Positions 9,083 to 21,121 of a DNA stretch of 64,000 nucleotides are shown one piece after another. Source of the DNA: Canna indica (lineage: Eukaryota > Streptophyta > Magnoliopsida > Zingiberales > Cannaceae); contig CP136891.1 in NCBI GenBank assembly GCA_034359265.1, forward strand, positions 52,840,501 through 52,904,500. The letters are read 5' to 3'. How positions within the stretch are numbered: the first letter of the stretch is position 1; each line of letters begins with the position of its first letter. The notes beneath the pieces are model-generated. The model was not told the origin of the DNA. It saw nothing but the letters and a program-made list of their open reading frames with translations, and did no database searches. The translations under genes and the position numbers were made by a program.

Positions 9083-10201
9083 TTTGGTTTCCCGCAAGTG
9101 CAAATGTTCCAACTCTAGTTGCAGCATTTAGATAATAAATTTGTTTGGTTTACTGTAAAAATATTTTACAGCAATTAATAGTTGCAACTTGTATTTCAAA
9201 TATCATTTGCGGGCCGTAAATGAAATTGCAGCCCATAAAGCCTGCAATACAAGAATGCGGACTGCAAATGCAATAATTTAAGTATTGAAAAATAATTAAT
9301 TTTGACGACTTAGAGTCATCGGATGGAGACGAGATAAATATCACAGTTGTAGGTTTTTGCACGCTGAACGCGATGGTAGTGTCAGATTTTAGATCTGATG
9401 TAGTTTGATAGATTTTTAAATATATTTTTAGTATTATACAAAAATTAAAAATTATTAATTTATTAGACTAGGTCTGACAAATCGTGTCGGGCCTAAGTTT
9501 TTGGCCTTGCCCGAAAAAATTTGTGTCAGGCCCGGCTCGAAAAAATTTGTACCGGGCTCGGCCCAAAAAAATTCGTGCCTGGCCTAGAAAAATTCATGCC
9601 CGACCCAACCCGAAAAAAAATCATTCTCGGCCCGACCCGGCCCGGCTCGGCTTGACCTAAAAAAATTCATGCCCGAGCTGGCTCGAAAAAATTCGTGCCT
9701 GGCCCGACCCGAAAAAATTCGTGCACGGTCCGGCCTGGCTCGGCCCGACCCAAAAAAAATTTGTGGGTGACTCGGCTCGAAAAAATTCGTGCCCAATCCG
9801 ACCCAAAAAAATTCGTGCCCGATCTGACTCGAAAAAATTCGTGTCCGGCCCGATTCAAAAAAATTCGTGCACGGCCCGGCTTGGCCCGACCTGAAAAAAT
9901 TTGTGCCTGATCTGGTCTGAAAAAATTTGTGCTCGGCCAGGCCTGAAAAAATTAATGTCCGGCATGGCCCGATTTGAAAAAAATTGTGCCCCGCCCGGCA
10001 CAAAAAAATTTGTAAGATGCGAGTTGCAAGTTGCAAGTGTAATTGCAACTTTCATTTGCGGTCAACCAAATGCTTGCAAATAGAATTGAAGTTGCAACTC
10101 TACTTGCGGGCAATCAAACGATAGACTGCAAAATATATTTGCGGGCATTTGCTTTTGCATGAAAATAAATTTTGCAGCATTTACACTTGCAGGCAACCAA
10201 A
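9083..10201. mobile_element. TIR element enclosing a minisatellite
   Basis: The left end TTTGGTTTCCCGCAAGTG and the reverse of the right end (TTTGGTTGCCTGCAAGTG) form inverted repeats of about 23 bp or more. Several further copies of the GCAAGT/AACCAAA motifs occur just inside (9180-9260, 10020-10140). No target duplication could be fixed, so class and exact ends are open; hAT or Harbinger are possible. Confidence 0.5.
9478..10012. repeat. GC-rich minisatellite
   Basis: About 20 degenerate units built from GCCCGACCCG followed by AAAAAATTCGTG, about 20-40 bp apart. Long frames on both strands (repeated FFRSG/KNSCP-type words) are by-products of the repeat and should not be called genes. Confidence 0.9.
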
Positions 10202-10720
10202 CGCCCACCTTATAAACTATTTTGTAAACTGTTGAGTGTTGGTGTAATATGATGATGGAAATGGTTGTGTAATGTATTTTGTAAATACTATTTTGTAATG
10301 CATCATGGTGTAATATGTTTACTGTTTACTATATTTTGTAAACTGGTTATATAATGATTGTGTAATACGATGATGGAATTGATTAATTGCAATTTGTATT
10401 TTATACTTTAATATAATGGTTGTGTAAATTGTTTACTATTCATTGTTTATTTCAAATGATATATTTTAATATTTGAACTGGTTATCTATTTACTATCCGT
10501 TAATTGATTAATAACTAGTAGTAAATGGATAATCGGTTCAATCTGAATAAAAAAAATTGGTTTCAATTATCCGCGGATAATCAAAATCGAGCTAGTTTCG
10601 ATTTTGGATATAGTTTTTTGAAATCGACCGATTTCGATTAGCGGATTTGGAAATCGGTTTCGATTTCGATTAAACTACAAAAGTACGATTAATCGAATCG
10701 TTGTCATCCCTAACTCTCAT

Positions 10721-11059
10721 GCACAAGTCTAGAAATAAATGTTGTAATTTAATTATAGTGTTGTCCTAAATTTTAAATATTGTGAATAAAATTATATATG
10801 ATGTAATAAACCTCTAGGAGGTCATTCCAGGACTAGGCCTATAATATTCATTGCACACCAAGGATAAATAAATTATAGTGATATATATGACATGTAGGAC
10901 ATGGCATCATAATATACCCTACTAATAGATAACAATGAATAGAGGAAGCAAAATCCTTAATTTCAAATCTAGAGACATCACAGTAGGAAAATGACATTTT
11001 GTGCCACGAATTTGTCCGTCTTAATTTGTAGCCAATATGGAAGGATGACACTTTAATGT
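10721..11059. other. intergenic, no gene seen
   Basis: AT-rich sequence right of the compound hAT. No frame, repeat or element end is recognised. Confidence 0.5.
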
Positions 11060-11632
11060 TAGACTGAGAGAGCCCGAAAAGGGGCTAAGAACAGGCGCAT
11101 GCCTGGGTGTGGAATGAGTAAGGAATATGTACATGTAATGTGTGATGTGTATTGTGATTGTACGGCTGGTCGATGTCGATTATTGCACATACGACTGGTC
11201 AAGGTCGAATAATGTATGGGGTTATCCGGCTGGTCGAGGTCGAGATTTGATCATATTGATGCGGCTGGTCGAGGTCGCTTATGCTTCGTGATGATGCGGC
11301 TGGTCGCTTGTGATTTATGATGCACGATTGGTCGAGGGCAAATTGTATTGATTAGATGTGGGGGAGCAAACGACACCGATGATCTCGTAGCAAGCTATTT
11401 TAGGGAGTCACAATCGAGTTGATTGTCTTTTCCTATCATACATAGGGTTACTTAATTTGAGATGCTGGAGTCTATAATCACTTGGATTATGACATTTTTA
11501 TTTATAACATTTGTTTAGTTTATTGCATTTGTTCCTCATTTTTGAGTCTGTGTAGTAGTATACATGAGGTTCGACTTCGGAGTATTTACACATATTCTGA
11601 TTGGTCACGTGACCCTGAGTTGGGCGTGATAA
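11060..11632 (+). mobile_element. gypsy LTR relic
   Basis: The right end (GGTCACGTGACCCTGAGTTG, then GGCGTGATA) matches the 3' end of the Ty3/gypsy LTR at 45893-48021. Upstream are five degenerate repeats around GGCTGGTCGAGGTCG (11161-11340), a kind of array also typical of such LTRs. The left boundary is approximate. No internal gypsy sequence follows, so it is a solo or truncated LTR. Confidence 0.55.
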
Positions 11633-12500
11633 TAAGAAATAAAATTTAAAAAATAAGAGTTATTGGAAGATAAAGATAAAAATTTGGATGAGAAATTTTT
11701 TGACGAAAACAAAATTTATGCGGGCTTGATATGTTGTTTCTTTTTATATATATAGATTAATTAAATCACTCCTAATTCTTCATTTAGTTTTGATCTTTTT
11801 GATTAAAAAACATCATGTTTGTTATTATCTTTTTTTAAAAACAAAAATAAAAAATCATAATAGATGATCATATTAGGATTTGAACTTTAGATCTCTAGAC
11901 CACATAATGGGGGGGTGTTTCCCGTTTACCTTTCTCCTCCTCCGACCCCAATAACTATATTAAAAATGTCTAAGCCAATATTAATCTATAAAATATAAAT
12001 TTTTAATGATAATTTTGGTCATTTAATGTCAATCCCTCTCTCCTGAAAATATCCTTGTCATTGTTTGTTATATATATAATTTTCTTCCTATATTATTTTT
12101 TATACAATACTTTTTGAATTTTAAAATGAAAATGATTGAGTGTCTGAATTCAGCCCAAAGGGGCGATTTCGTGCTGAGCTGCTCCGTAAAATATTCGAGT
12201 CATGCTCGATTCAGCGCGAAAAGATTTGAACCGGGCGGCTAATCGACACCTCATACCTGGTCCAGCCAGAGCTGCACTAGATTACAAACTGAACCGCTGA
12301 TTATTCCGTTCATTAATTTTTAATTAAATTGCATAATTGCATTTGGCTGGAGACAATCAGGTCCAGCGAACCGGTTCTTTGTCGGAGGAGCACGAAATTA
12401 AATGTGTAACCTTCCAGCCGTCCACGTCATGACCAAGGGATCCAACGGTTGAGAGAGTCGCGTTCAAATGAAGCTAAAGGACCGTAGCGCTTATTAGGGT
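11633..12500. other. upstream region of the Ran gene
   Basis: AT-rich to about 12130, then closer to balanced. No reading frame. A near telo-box (TTAGGGTTCG, about 12493) lies shortly before the TATA box. Other cis elements cannot be assigned. Confidence 0.45.
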
Positions 12501-12516
12501 TCGTCATGTTGTTGCA

Positions 12517-12524
12517 TTATATAT
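12517..12524 (+). promoter_or_regulatory. TATA box of the Ran gene
   Basis: ATTATATATG about 85 bp upstream of the start codon, followed by a pyrimidine-rich leader (12527-12600), as usual for a plant housekeeping promoter. The start site is inferred to lie near 12550. Confidence 0.6.
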
Positions 12525-12605
12525 GTCCTGGTCCTCTCTTCCCTTATCTCGACATTCATTCCTCCTTTTGATCGCACCTCTTCTTCGTCTCGAGGAACTG
12601 ATCTA

Positions 12606-15453
12606 ATGGTAGGGGTTGCAATTTGCGTACTCTCTTTTTTTATCATTGTTCATAGCTTCGATGCTTTATTGGCGATTTGGTATTTTTAACCTTTTTCTTC
12701 GTGGTCGCCGCTGCTCTGTTCGCAGGCATTGCCGAACCAGCAAACTGTCGATTACCCTAGCTTCAAGCTGGTTCTCGTCGGTGATGGAGGGACAGGTGAG
12801 ATCTTTTCTATGTGATGTTATTTGTTTGTGATCCTTGGGTTTGATGATTATTTCGTACAAAGTTGGTTGTGATAACCTGTCGAACGGTTTAACCTCGATC
12901 TTTCTTCTGTCGATGCTGCTGTTCCATCGTTCTTCCTCTAAGTTTTTGTTTTCTGTTAAGGTTAAAAAGATGGATGCTAGTGAATCATAACACACTTTCT
13001 TGATGATCTCACGAATTTTTCCTGTCTCATTTTTAATGGAGATCTTCTCGTTGATGTTGTGTCCACTTTTTTCAATAGAAACAACTCATGTTTATGTTGT
13101 TCATAACTTATACTTCCCTTTGGGAATTGACAATAATCTAGCAATCTTTGTTTAGTTAGAGATATGGAAGTTCCCACAAATCCTTGCACCTATTTTGTAA
13201 AAGAATGGGTTAAAAACTAGTTCTTTTTTCCCCTTTTAATGCATTGCTTTATTTTTTAACAATCTGCGTTTCTTATGGTATCATATAGGAAAAACCACAT
13301 TTGTGAAGAGACACCTTACTGGAGAATTTGAGAAGAAGTATGAGCGTAAGTACTATGAGAGTTTCTGGAGCATATATTTATGTTGACTTTAGTTAATGGT
13401 AGCTATATATTAATTCTTGGAATTCTTTCAGCTACAATTGGTGTTGAGGTTCATCCTTTGGATTTCTTCACAAATTGTGGTAAGATCCGTTTCTATTGCT
13501 GGGATACTGCTGGGCAAGAGAAGTTTGGTGGCCTTAGGGATGGATACTAGTAAGTATTGGATTCTCTCTTTCTATTTTGATCAGTGTTCAACTGCACCTG
13601 TTTATGGGTTAGTAATACTAAAATATATAAAGACACTGACATTGTGGTATCTCTTTTCTATATGACATCATTGGATGAGAGTTAATTAATGATGCTAATC
13701 CAGTTGATAAAGGCTCTTTGAATTAGTCCACTAAATATGTTTTGTACCACACTCCCTTTATGTTATGTGTGTAGTATGTTCTATGTTTTGATCCAATTTG
13801 AACTTTGGCTACTTCCTACTTCAGATTTTTACTGAGCTTCTTCCAAGAAGATTGAAGTCCTGTCTGCTTTCAAGTTGTTGATTACTAATGTAATACTTTG
13901 AAGCCAAGTGAAATTTTTTAGTGAATTTTGGACAGGAATAGAGAATGACCAACATATAACTTGAAATGTTAATGAAGTACGATTAGTATATTAACAAGAA
14001 ATTGATGGATCAGATAAAACTGATCAGTAAATGTAGCAAAAAATTCTCTCGCTTGATGTTATTGCTAGTTGGGCATAATTTTAACTATAGAGCTTAATTT
14101 CTAAAGGTAATTGATGACAACATGCCTATTTTTTCTTAAACACATGATATCATCAGTTGCTACGATACATATAGTAAATGTAGTTGACGATGTGAATTGA
14201 TTTTAACTTAGATTATTGTTTGTCAACAGCATCCATGGTCAATGTGCCATCATCATGTTTGATGTGACTGCCAGGTTAACATACAAAAATGTTCCAACAT
14301 GGCATCGGGATCTGTGCAGGTTGTCTTCTAGATCTTTTTACTCAGTATGCATCAGCTGTTATCACTTGCGTTTCAAAATATCTAATTAGTTTATATGTTT
14401 TTGAAACAGGGTCTGTGAAAATATTCCTATTGTTCTTTGTGGGAACAAGGTTGATGTGAAGAATAGGCAGGTTAAAGCTAAGCAAGTTACATTCCACAGA
14501 AAGAAGAATCTCCAATACTATGAGATTTCTGCGAAGAGCAACTATAACTTTGAGAAACCCTTCCTTTATCTTGCTAGAAAACTTGCTGGGTAATGAGAAA
14601 TGAAAACCACATTTTAGCATATGCTTCGTAAAGAATTATCTGTGTATGCTAAGTTTATTGTAATTTTTGTTGGCAGGGACCCAAATCTTCACTTTGTTGA
14701 ATCACCAGCCCTTGCACCTCCAGAAGTCCAGATTGACCTGCTCGCACAACAACAGTAAGTAGACCTAAACTTCTATTACTCAAAAGATTAAAATTATCTC
14801 AACTTTCAAATGTTTTCTGATAATACATTTGATGCAAAGATACATTAAATATTGAAATTAGTTCCTTTTGTGATTTTCCTGCTGTCTCGATTTCTGGGAT
14901 ATAATGAACCATTGACCTGTTCAGTTCTGATAGGTATTATTTTTAGAACCATCCTAATGAATATTGCACTTTTCAATGAGATGAGTTGTTTGGTTTGCTA
15001 TCACTTGCAAAATCAAGATCTTTAATTTACTTTTCACATGATCATTTTACACCACCAGTCCACCTAGAAGTATAGATTTACAAATTCTAATAGCCACCAG
15101 TTCACCGAGCTTACTTTGCATGCCTACGAGTTTGCAAATTCTAATAGTCAGCACATAGTTTGAGTTGAATAATTTCACCTCATTTTCACTAACTCTCTCG
15201 TTCACTAATTTATGCATTTACATCTGAATGTTCAATGTTGCCTCGCATAATCATATGCTGCATACTCAGCTGAAAGCTGAGTGATAAAGGGGCATGTTAA
15301 ACTTTAGTCAGTTATTATGATTTTTAATTTGTTGTCTTCAAGATATCATTATTGACTTCACCCTTGTGATCTTAATTTTTCAGGCATGAAGCCGAACTGG
15401 CTGCAGCTGCTGCCCAACCTCTTCCTGATGATGACGACGATGTATTTGATTAG
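12606..15453 (+). CDS. RAN: GTP-binding nuclear protein Ran
   Basis: Ran is the small GTPase that drives import and export through nuclear pores and helps spindle and nuclear envelope assembly; it acts in nucleus and cytosol. Eight exons give 221 residues, the normal family length: 12606-12608, 12726-12795, 13289-13345, 13432-13549, 14230-14319, 14410-14589, 14677-14754, 15384-15453. All introns are GT-AG. Exon 1 coding sequence is only the ATG, and the 117-bp first intron follows at once. Visible motifs: P-loop GDGGTGKT (about 18-25), switch I with [16 protein letters not shown] (G3), NKVD (G4), SAKSNYN (G5), and the acidic tail PDDDDDVFD typical of Ran. There is no C-terminal cysteine motif, as expected since Ran is not prenylated. 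All catalytic motifs are intact, so it is probably functional. It sits alone in a transposon-poor island. Confidence 0.97.
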
Positions 15454-17690
15454 TCTATATGCAGGGAGGTATCAGGTGTTAGACCTGTAAGAGAAACGTC
15501 TTGTTATCTTTGGTGGGTTGAGATTAGTAGATTGCTTGGTTCAACGATTTCACCTTCAAGGCTTAATTGGTTGCTGAGGATTTGCTTCGAGTTTCATGCT
15601 TTTATATTTAAGTTGCTTGCTTTTGAGGAGAAAATGTTGCTAGATGTAGTATGATTGGATCTGGAGTGGATTTTGATATTTACTCCACCAGCCTATTTCT
15701 TTTACTGGAAAAAGACGTGTGTTCATTTGGATTAAATTCTTAGTCAGCCTCTTCCATAATTTTCCATCAGCAAAATTTTGAAACATAGCATTTCAAGGGA
15801 CGACAATTTATTTCATGATGCATATAATTATGATGAGTTTTTCCTCCCAAGTAGAATTGTTCGCTTTGATAATATTTCTACTATTAATCTACATTAATTA
15901 TATATCTTTTGACCTTAATAATTGGAACGACCGTTGGCTAGTAATTTGCGAGTATAATCGAGCTAAAGATGTTTATATATATATATATATTCCATACACG
16001 CTATTAAGGTCAATTACATAGGAAAATGTTAATAAAGAGCTGTCACATAAAGTTCACTGTGTGCCATGAATAAACATACTCTCGTTTTTGTAATAATTTT
16101 AGTAAATTATAACATGGATTAAGAAACTTTTTGAATTCATAACAAGGTTCTAAATTTTTTTGAATCCATATTATTTTTCAAAATTCACAAAATGCCATAG
16201 AGTTCGGATATCAGAACGAACTTGAAGATATTTCGGAGGTTTTGAATCCTTGTCATAGATTCAAAAATTTCTCAAGATTCATTTTATCCCATATATACAA
16301 TCTTGCATTGAGAGCGATGGATGATTGGTTTGAGTCAAAAACGGGTCGGTGGATTCAATTCCAAGTTACTTTGGACCGACCAACATTGGGATGGGTTAGG
16401 GGATTTATTCTTGGCTTGCTTCTTAGGGAGTTTTACCAACATAAAAAAATTATGATCATAAAGGCTTGGTAGTGGTGAGTGGTGACTGGTTTGAGTCGAC
16501 ATGAAATGCACCATCATAGCACTTATCCATGAAATGCACAACATCTCACTAGTCTAATTTGGTGTTTTATTAAACTCAAAATTCACTTTTGAGAAAACGT
16601 AGGACTTTTCCCATTTGACTCAACAATATCAAGTTAATTTAATTTTATTAGTCTCTTTCATGCTGCATTTATTCTTAATTTATACTTACGTAAGGTTGAA
16701 AAGACTCACACACGAGTTTCTTCACCGCCGTGTCCGAGCCACATCCGATTGGCCATAACTTCATCTCAAAACAAAGGCTTTGATTTATTTTCAGTTACTT
16801 ATTTCTTTCCATCTTGTTAAATACTTTTTATTATTTCATTTATGATTGCATAATTTATTGATTCAAATTTATGTTTTAGTTTAATTGGAATTGACCGATA
16901 TTTAAAAAAATTAGTTCTAATTATCTTGTTTAAGAAAAAACACAATATCTTTAGGCCCATTTGACATCGAGAAAATAATTTTTAATTTTTAATTTTAAAA
17001 TAAAAATAAACATTATATAATGGAAATTATTTTTAATTTTCTAATTTTAGTATTTTGAGAGAATATGTTTAGTTGATAAAGATAATATGATTCTTGATCA
17101 AGTCATTATATTGTAACGTAAACAAGAGAAAATAAAGGGTTAATTTCATTTTGTTTCTTTCATTTATTTTAATTTTATGTTTATAGTTCGAAAGTTCCAA
17201 TTTTCTTCTAAAATTATTTTGATTCATAATTTCAACTTTTATTAGATAATTTTTTTAAAATCTGATATACATCAAATATAATATTAATTTTATATTTTTT
17301 TAATCATATTTTCTTCTAATGCATGCATTAAATAAATAATGAAAGTAAATTCATCCTTAATCCCATCCTTTTTATCTATAAAATAAACATGACTTTAAAA
17401 AAAATTATTTTAGTGCTATTTGCTTTGATTCTCAGTTTAGTCTTAACAATTTTTTTTTTATAAAAAAATTACTTTGGTTTCAACTATTTATTCCATTGTT
17501 ATTAAAACTTGCTATCTACCTGGAATTTTCTTTACGTTAAATAGACAAAAACCTCATGGAGGCTCCATGATTGATATACTAAAGGATTTTTTTATAAAAA
17601 AGTTCCCTCCCAGATTAAGAAAAAGAGAATACATTGTTTTATTATTATTATTATTATTCTATTATTTTTATTTTACGACTTTTCGAAGTC
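15454..17690. other. Ran 3' region and AT-rich intergenic DNA
   Basis: The Ran 3' UTR probably covers the first 200-300 bp. Beyond it are a (TA)n run (15969-15990), long AT-rich stretches and a (TTA)n run at 17638-17660. No convincing coding frame; frames of 60-76 codons here show no family resemblance. Confidence 0.55.
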
Positions 17691-17719
17691 GGACCTAAGG
17701 TGAATGTTATAATTATGAG

Positions 17720-18125
17720 TGAGTTCAGGCTAGAACGGGCCGAAATTTAGTATGTCTCAGTCTCGTCTTAGTTTTGAGTCGGGACACAAATATGCGTCTC
17801 GGTCCCGGTCCCGATCCCGGTCCCGGATGTGAAGCATTCTGGAGGGGACCAGGACGGGATTGGGACGTCCTGAATTTGTTAATATTGTTTTTCCTACAAA
17901 ATAAAAATATATCTACATTAAATATTTAATAATGCATTATATTATAGTGTCCAAAAAATTAATATTATCTATATCATAAACTGAGTTGGGCCGGGACGGG
18001 ACAATCTTGATTTTTTTATGTCGTCTTGGTCCCGTCCCGATTTTGAACTCGGATGGAATTTTTCTCGAATTTTCGGGTCGGGCTAGACCGGAACAGTCGG
18101 GACGTCCCGACCCTTGCACCCCTAG
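17720..18125. mobile_element. hAT-like relic
   Basis: The right end CCTTGCACCCCTA reads in reverse as TAGGGGTGCAAGG, a common hAT terminus. The interior has GGTCCC repeats (17791-17826) and inverted GGGACGTCCC / CGGGACGGGAC motifs like those of GC-rich hAT MITEs. No matching left terminus or duplication was found, so it may be truncated. Confidence 0.4.
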
Positions 18126-18372
18126 TTTAATCATCAATGATCTTCAAATTATGACTCTTATTTGTATATTAACGATCGACCGTGTAGATATCATCATTAT
18201 AAGGATATAATTTTTAGTTAATGTTATAATCATCGACGATCTTCGATTGTGTCTTCTATTTGAATATTGATGATCATGGAGGATCGATCAAGTAACAAAA
18301 CTTTTATTACACACAGCGGAAATATGAAAACCAATGCTCTACCCAATTGGATCCAGGCATCTCGGTTAAACC
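18126..18372. repeat. imperfect 54-bp direct repeat
   Basis: 18127-18180 and 18227-18280 are diverged copies (both start AATCATC and share GATCTTC and CTTCTATTTG-like words). No gene. Confidence 0.55.
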
Positions 18373-19078
18373 CACTACCAAAAACTTCGTCATCTGCGAT
18401 GGCTAAAGCGATCGCAACGCCGTCGCAAAATACCAATTGCGACGACATCGGCAGTCGCAAAATATCCGTCGCGGATAGGCTCGTCGCAGATTCTACGTGA
18501 CCGCGTACGTCACTGTAGCCAAAGATGCACATATTGCGACCGTTGATGTGCGTTGCAAAGATCGTCACAGAGTTTTTTTGCGACCGAGATGGCGACCGCA
18601 CATGACCGTCGCAAATGCCGTCGCATAATTTTTTGCGACCGTTTCACGCGACCATGTAGATAGGATATGCGACGACGTTGGCGGTCACAAAACCATCGCA
18701 TATAAATATATATATATATATATTTTAAAAATAAAAATATATAAATTCATGTTCCAATATTTAATTAAAATACAGACAAAAGACAAGAAATTATAATATA
18801 TAGATATCAAAATATTATTTACATCGTATCAAAACAATAATGTTTACATCATATCAAAATAAAATATCAAAAAAGTACATCAATGATCAGGCGGCGTGGG
18901 AGGCGGCGGGGAGAGGGGTTGCGTGGGGAGCACATCAGTTGGCGTCGATGATGATGATGGATCCGATGCTGATGTCGTCACGCCGAATGATGGGGGAGGC
19001 GGAGAAGCCGGAGCACCAGGTACGATAGAAGATATATGTGCCATGTACTGGGTCATCTACGCCATATGCTGAGCGAAA

Positions 19079-19554
19079 GTTGTTAAACTCGTGGAGCCTC
19101 CGTAAACTCGACTCGTAAACTCGTAAGAGTTTACTTGATATTAAAAAAAATATTAAAAAATATTATACTACAGAAACATAATCTAATATAACCTGAAAAT
19201 CATAATTAAGGCACAGTTCAACTTCCTAATAAAGCACATATAAAGATAAAATATAAGAGTACAAGTCTAATACATACATAATGAAGCATTCTAAGTCTAT
19301 AATAAAGCACACACAATGACTCAAAGATAAAATATAAAAGTACAAGTTCAATATATAATAATTATCATCAAACCGAGTTCACCCGAGTTTACCGACGAGT
19401 TTGACCGAGTTTGAGTTTGACCGAGTTTATACGAGTTTACCCCGAGTTCACCCGAGTTTACCCAGAAACGAGTTTGGGTGTGAGTCAGCTCGATTTTGAT
19501 ACCTGGGATCGTAAACTTGTCCGAGTTTACGAGTTAACTCGCGAGTTTGACAAC
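19079..19554. mobile_element. MITE with GTTGT-AAACTCG inverted ends
   Basis: The left end GTTGTTAAACTCG and the reverse of the right end (GTTGTCAAACTCG) are inverted repeats. The interior repeats GAGTTTACCCGAG-type words. It interrupts the last ORF2 exon of CACTA-3: words such as CATATGCTGAGC occur on both sides. No target duplication could be fixed. Confidence 0.6.
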
Positions 19555-19559
19555 ACCGG

Positions 19560-20467
19560 CTGAGCCATCTACGTCATATGCTGAGCCATGTGCGTCATAA
19601 TATCTCTCATAGTGGCCATGTCGGCGCTGAGGCGTGCCTGAGTAGTCTCGACGACCGCGAATCGATCTTGATCCGCACGTGATGTTGATGGACCAGCGAC
19701 GGAGGAGGTGAAAGCAAACGACTCAGCACCATGTGGCTGCAACAATGCTCGTGTGTGGGCTGTTGTGCCAATGCCATATACACGGTCGTGGCCGACGCCT
19801 GCCACCTGCATCCATGCGTCAACATCAAGCTGATGATGCGCAGGATCACCTCCCCGCTGGGTCACCAACTCACTATACGTGGCCTTTAAATAAAAGTAAA
19901 TTAATTATACATAATAGAACTAGATAATTTTTTAAAAATATTATCTTACCAGTACCGTCTCTGGCCTCCTGCTGATGAACTCACCCCGGCGAGGACCACG
20001 CAGGTATCTTTGTGTCTCCTTGAAGACCCTCAGAGGATCAGCAGGGATGAGCGTCCCCTACAATAAAATAAATATAATTAGTTTTTCTATAATAATAAAT
20101 GAATAATAAAAATAGTTATTAAATTACTTACCAATCGACGCTCATGGCTGATAAATGGGATGGACCCACCGGTATGTCGGGCGATGGATCCCTCGACCAA
20201 TGTCATCCAATTTTGGTGTGTCGTCCGGGAGGCACCCTGCCATCCCTCCGATGCATAGATGTCACATAGCCAATCCCATACGTCGGCCTCCATCCAGATT
20301 GGTCCATGTCCCTTGAGCGCATCCATAGGTGTATCTTTGTTACTGCCTATACTCACGCACGCCTCATCCTGTGCCCGATGGAGGATATCCTTGAAAAGCT
20401 TCTTATTGTAAGCTTCCCAAGAATCCTTAACGTGAGCCTCAATGGTGGGATCCCAAGTATATCGGGC
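19560..20467 (-). pseudogene. CACTA-3 ORF2 (Ptta/En/Spm type), distal exons
   Basis: Read on the minus strand, three exons with GT-AG borders are visible: 20467-20132, 20057-19950 and 19883 down to about 19560. They encode a plant transposase of the Ptta/En/Spm (transposase_24) type, the second protein of CACTA elements, thought to bind terminal repeats. Recognisable parts are the WDWLCDIYASEGW region followed by NWMTLVEG and HTGGSIPF, then PRRGEFISRRPE, and a variable tail with MTHMAQ repeats. The first exon of this set is now cut off from its upstream exon (30.3-30.7 kb) by the F-box fragment and CACTA-2. A stop near 19570 and the MITE end the frame. Confidence 0.7.
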
Positions 20468-21121
20468 CTACAAAAAGAAAACATTAGCTTAAAAAATTAT
20501 ATTCAGTATAGCTTTAGAATGCTAAACCACTACTGGAATAATGGGCATCAGCAACGGCCCCACCCGTTGCAACGGGGCCATGGAAGAAAAATGTGTTGCT
20601 GATAATTTAGCAACAGATCAGCAACGACTGCTCGGGCCGTTGCTAATAATATTAGCAGCAACGACTTTGCCACGGACACAGGGCCGTTGCTGATAATATT
20701 ATTAGCAACGACCTGAGAGGCCGTGGCAAGGCCGTTAGTGAAAGACCGTTGCTAAGCCGTTGCTGTAGGTCATCAGCAACGGCTTACGATATACTTTTAG
20801 TAACGGCTTTCCCACGGGCGGCCGTGGGAAAGCCATTGCTGATGATGTAGACCTGAAACCGAAATTTTTTTAAAATTCCAAATTTCCATTGATACATTTT
20901 CTGATACATAACTCACACACCCATACATCCATATATACATCCATTCACACATCACAAATACACCCAGATATATATCAAAACAATTATACTTATATTTATA
21001 ATTATCCACAATGGTATAAAAACTATTCAAATTCAAAATTGAAGTATCAATATCCAAACAAAACAAATTAATCAAGTATAGTATCTAAGTAACAAAGTCA
21101 ATAAAAAAATAATAATAAATC

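Larger units (their letters stand above)
984..10712. mobile_element. large compound hAT-like element
   Basis: The two ends carry imperfect terminal inverted repeats: AAGGGGTGGCAA at 984 and the complement of TAGGGATGACAA ending at 10712, 9 of 12 matching. They are flanked by an exact 8-bp duplication, ACTCTCAT (976-983 and 10713-10720), as expected for hAT elements. Both subterminal zones are rich in GGTT/CGGTTTCGG-type motifs. No hAT transposase is visible, so this is non-autonomous. The interior was enlarged by later insertions (TRIMs, CACTA, Harbinger, foldbacks) and by gene-derived sequence. Sequence at 1290-1700 is GC-richer and resembles a 5' leader but has no recognisable protein. Confidence 0.75.

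Noticed and set aside
9584..10048. 154-codon minus-strand frame, and a matching plus-strand frame, at 9.6-10.0 kb
   Set aside because: Both are made of the minisatellite unit read in phase; no domain and no codon bias.
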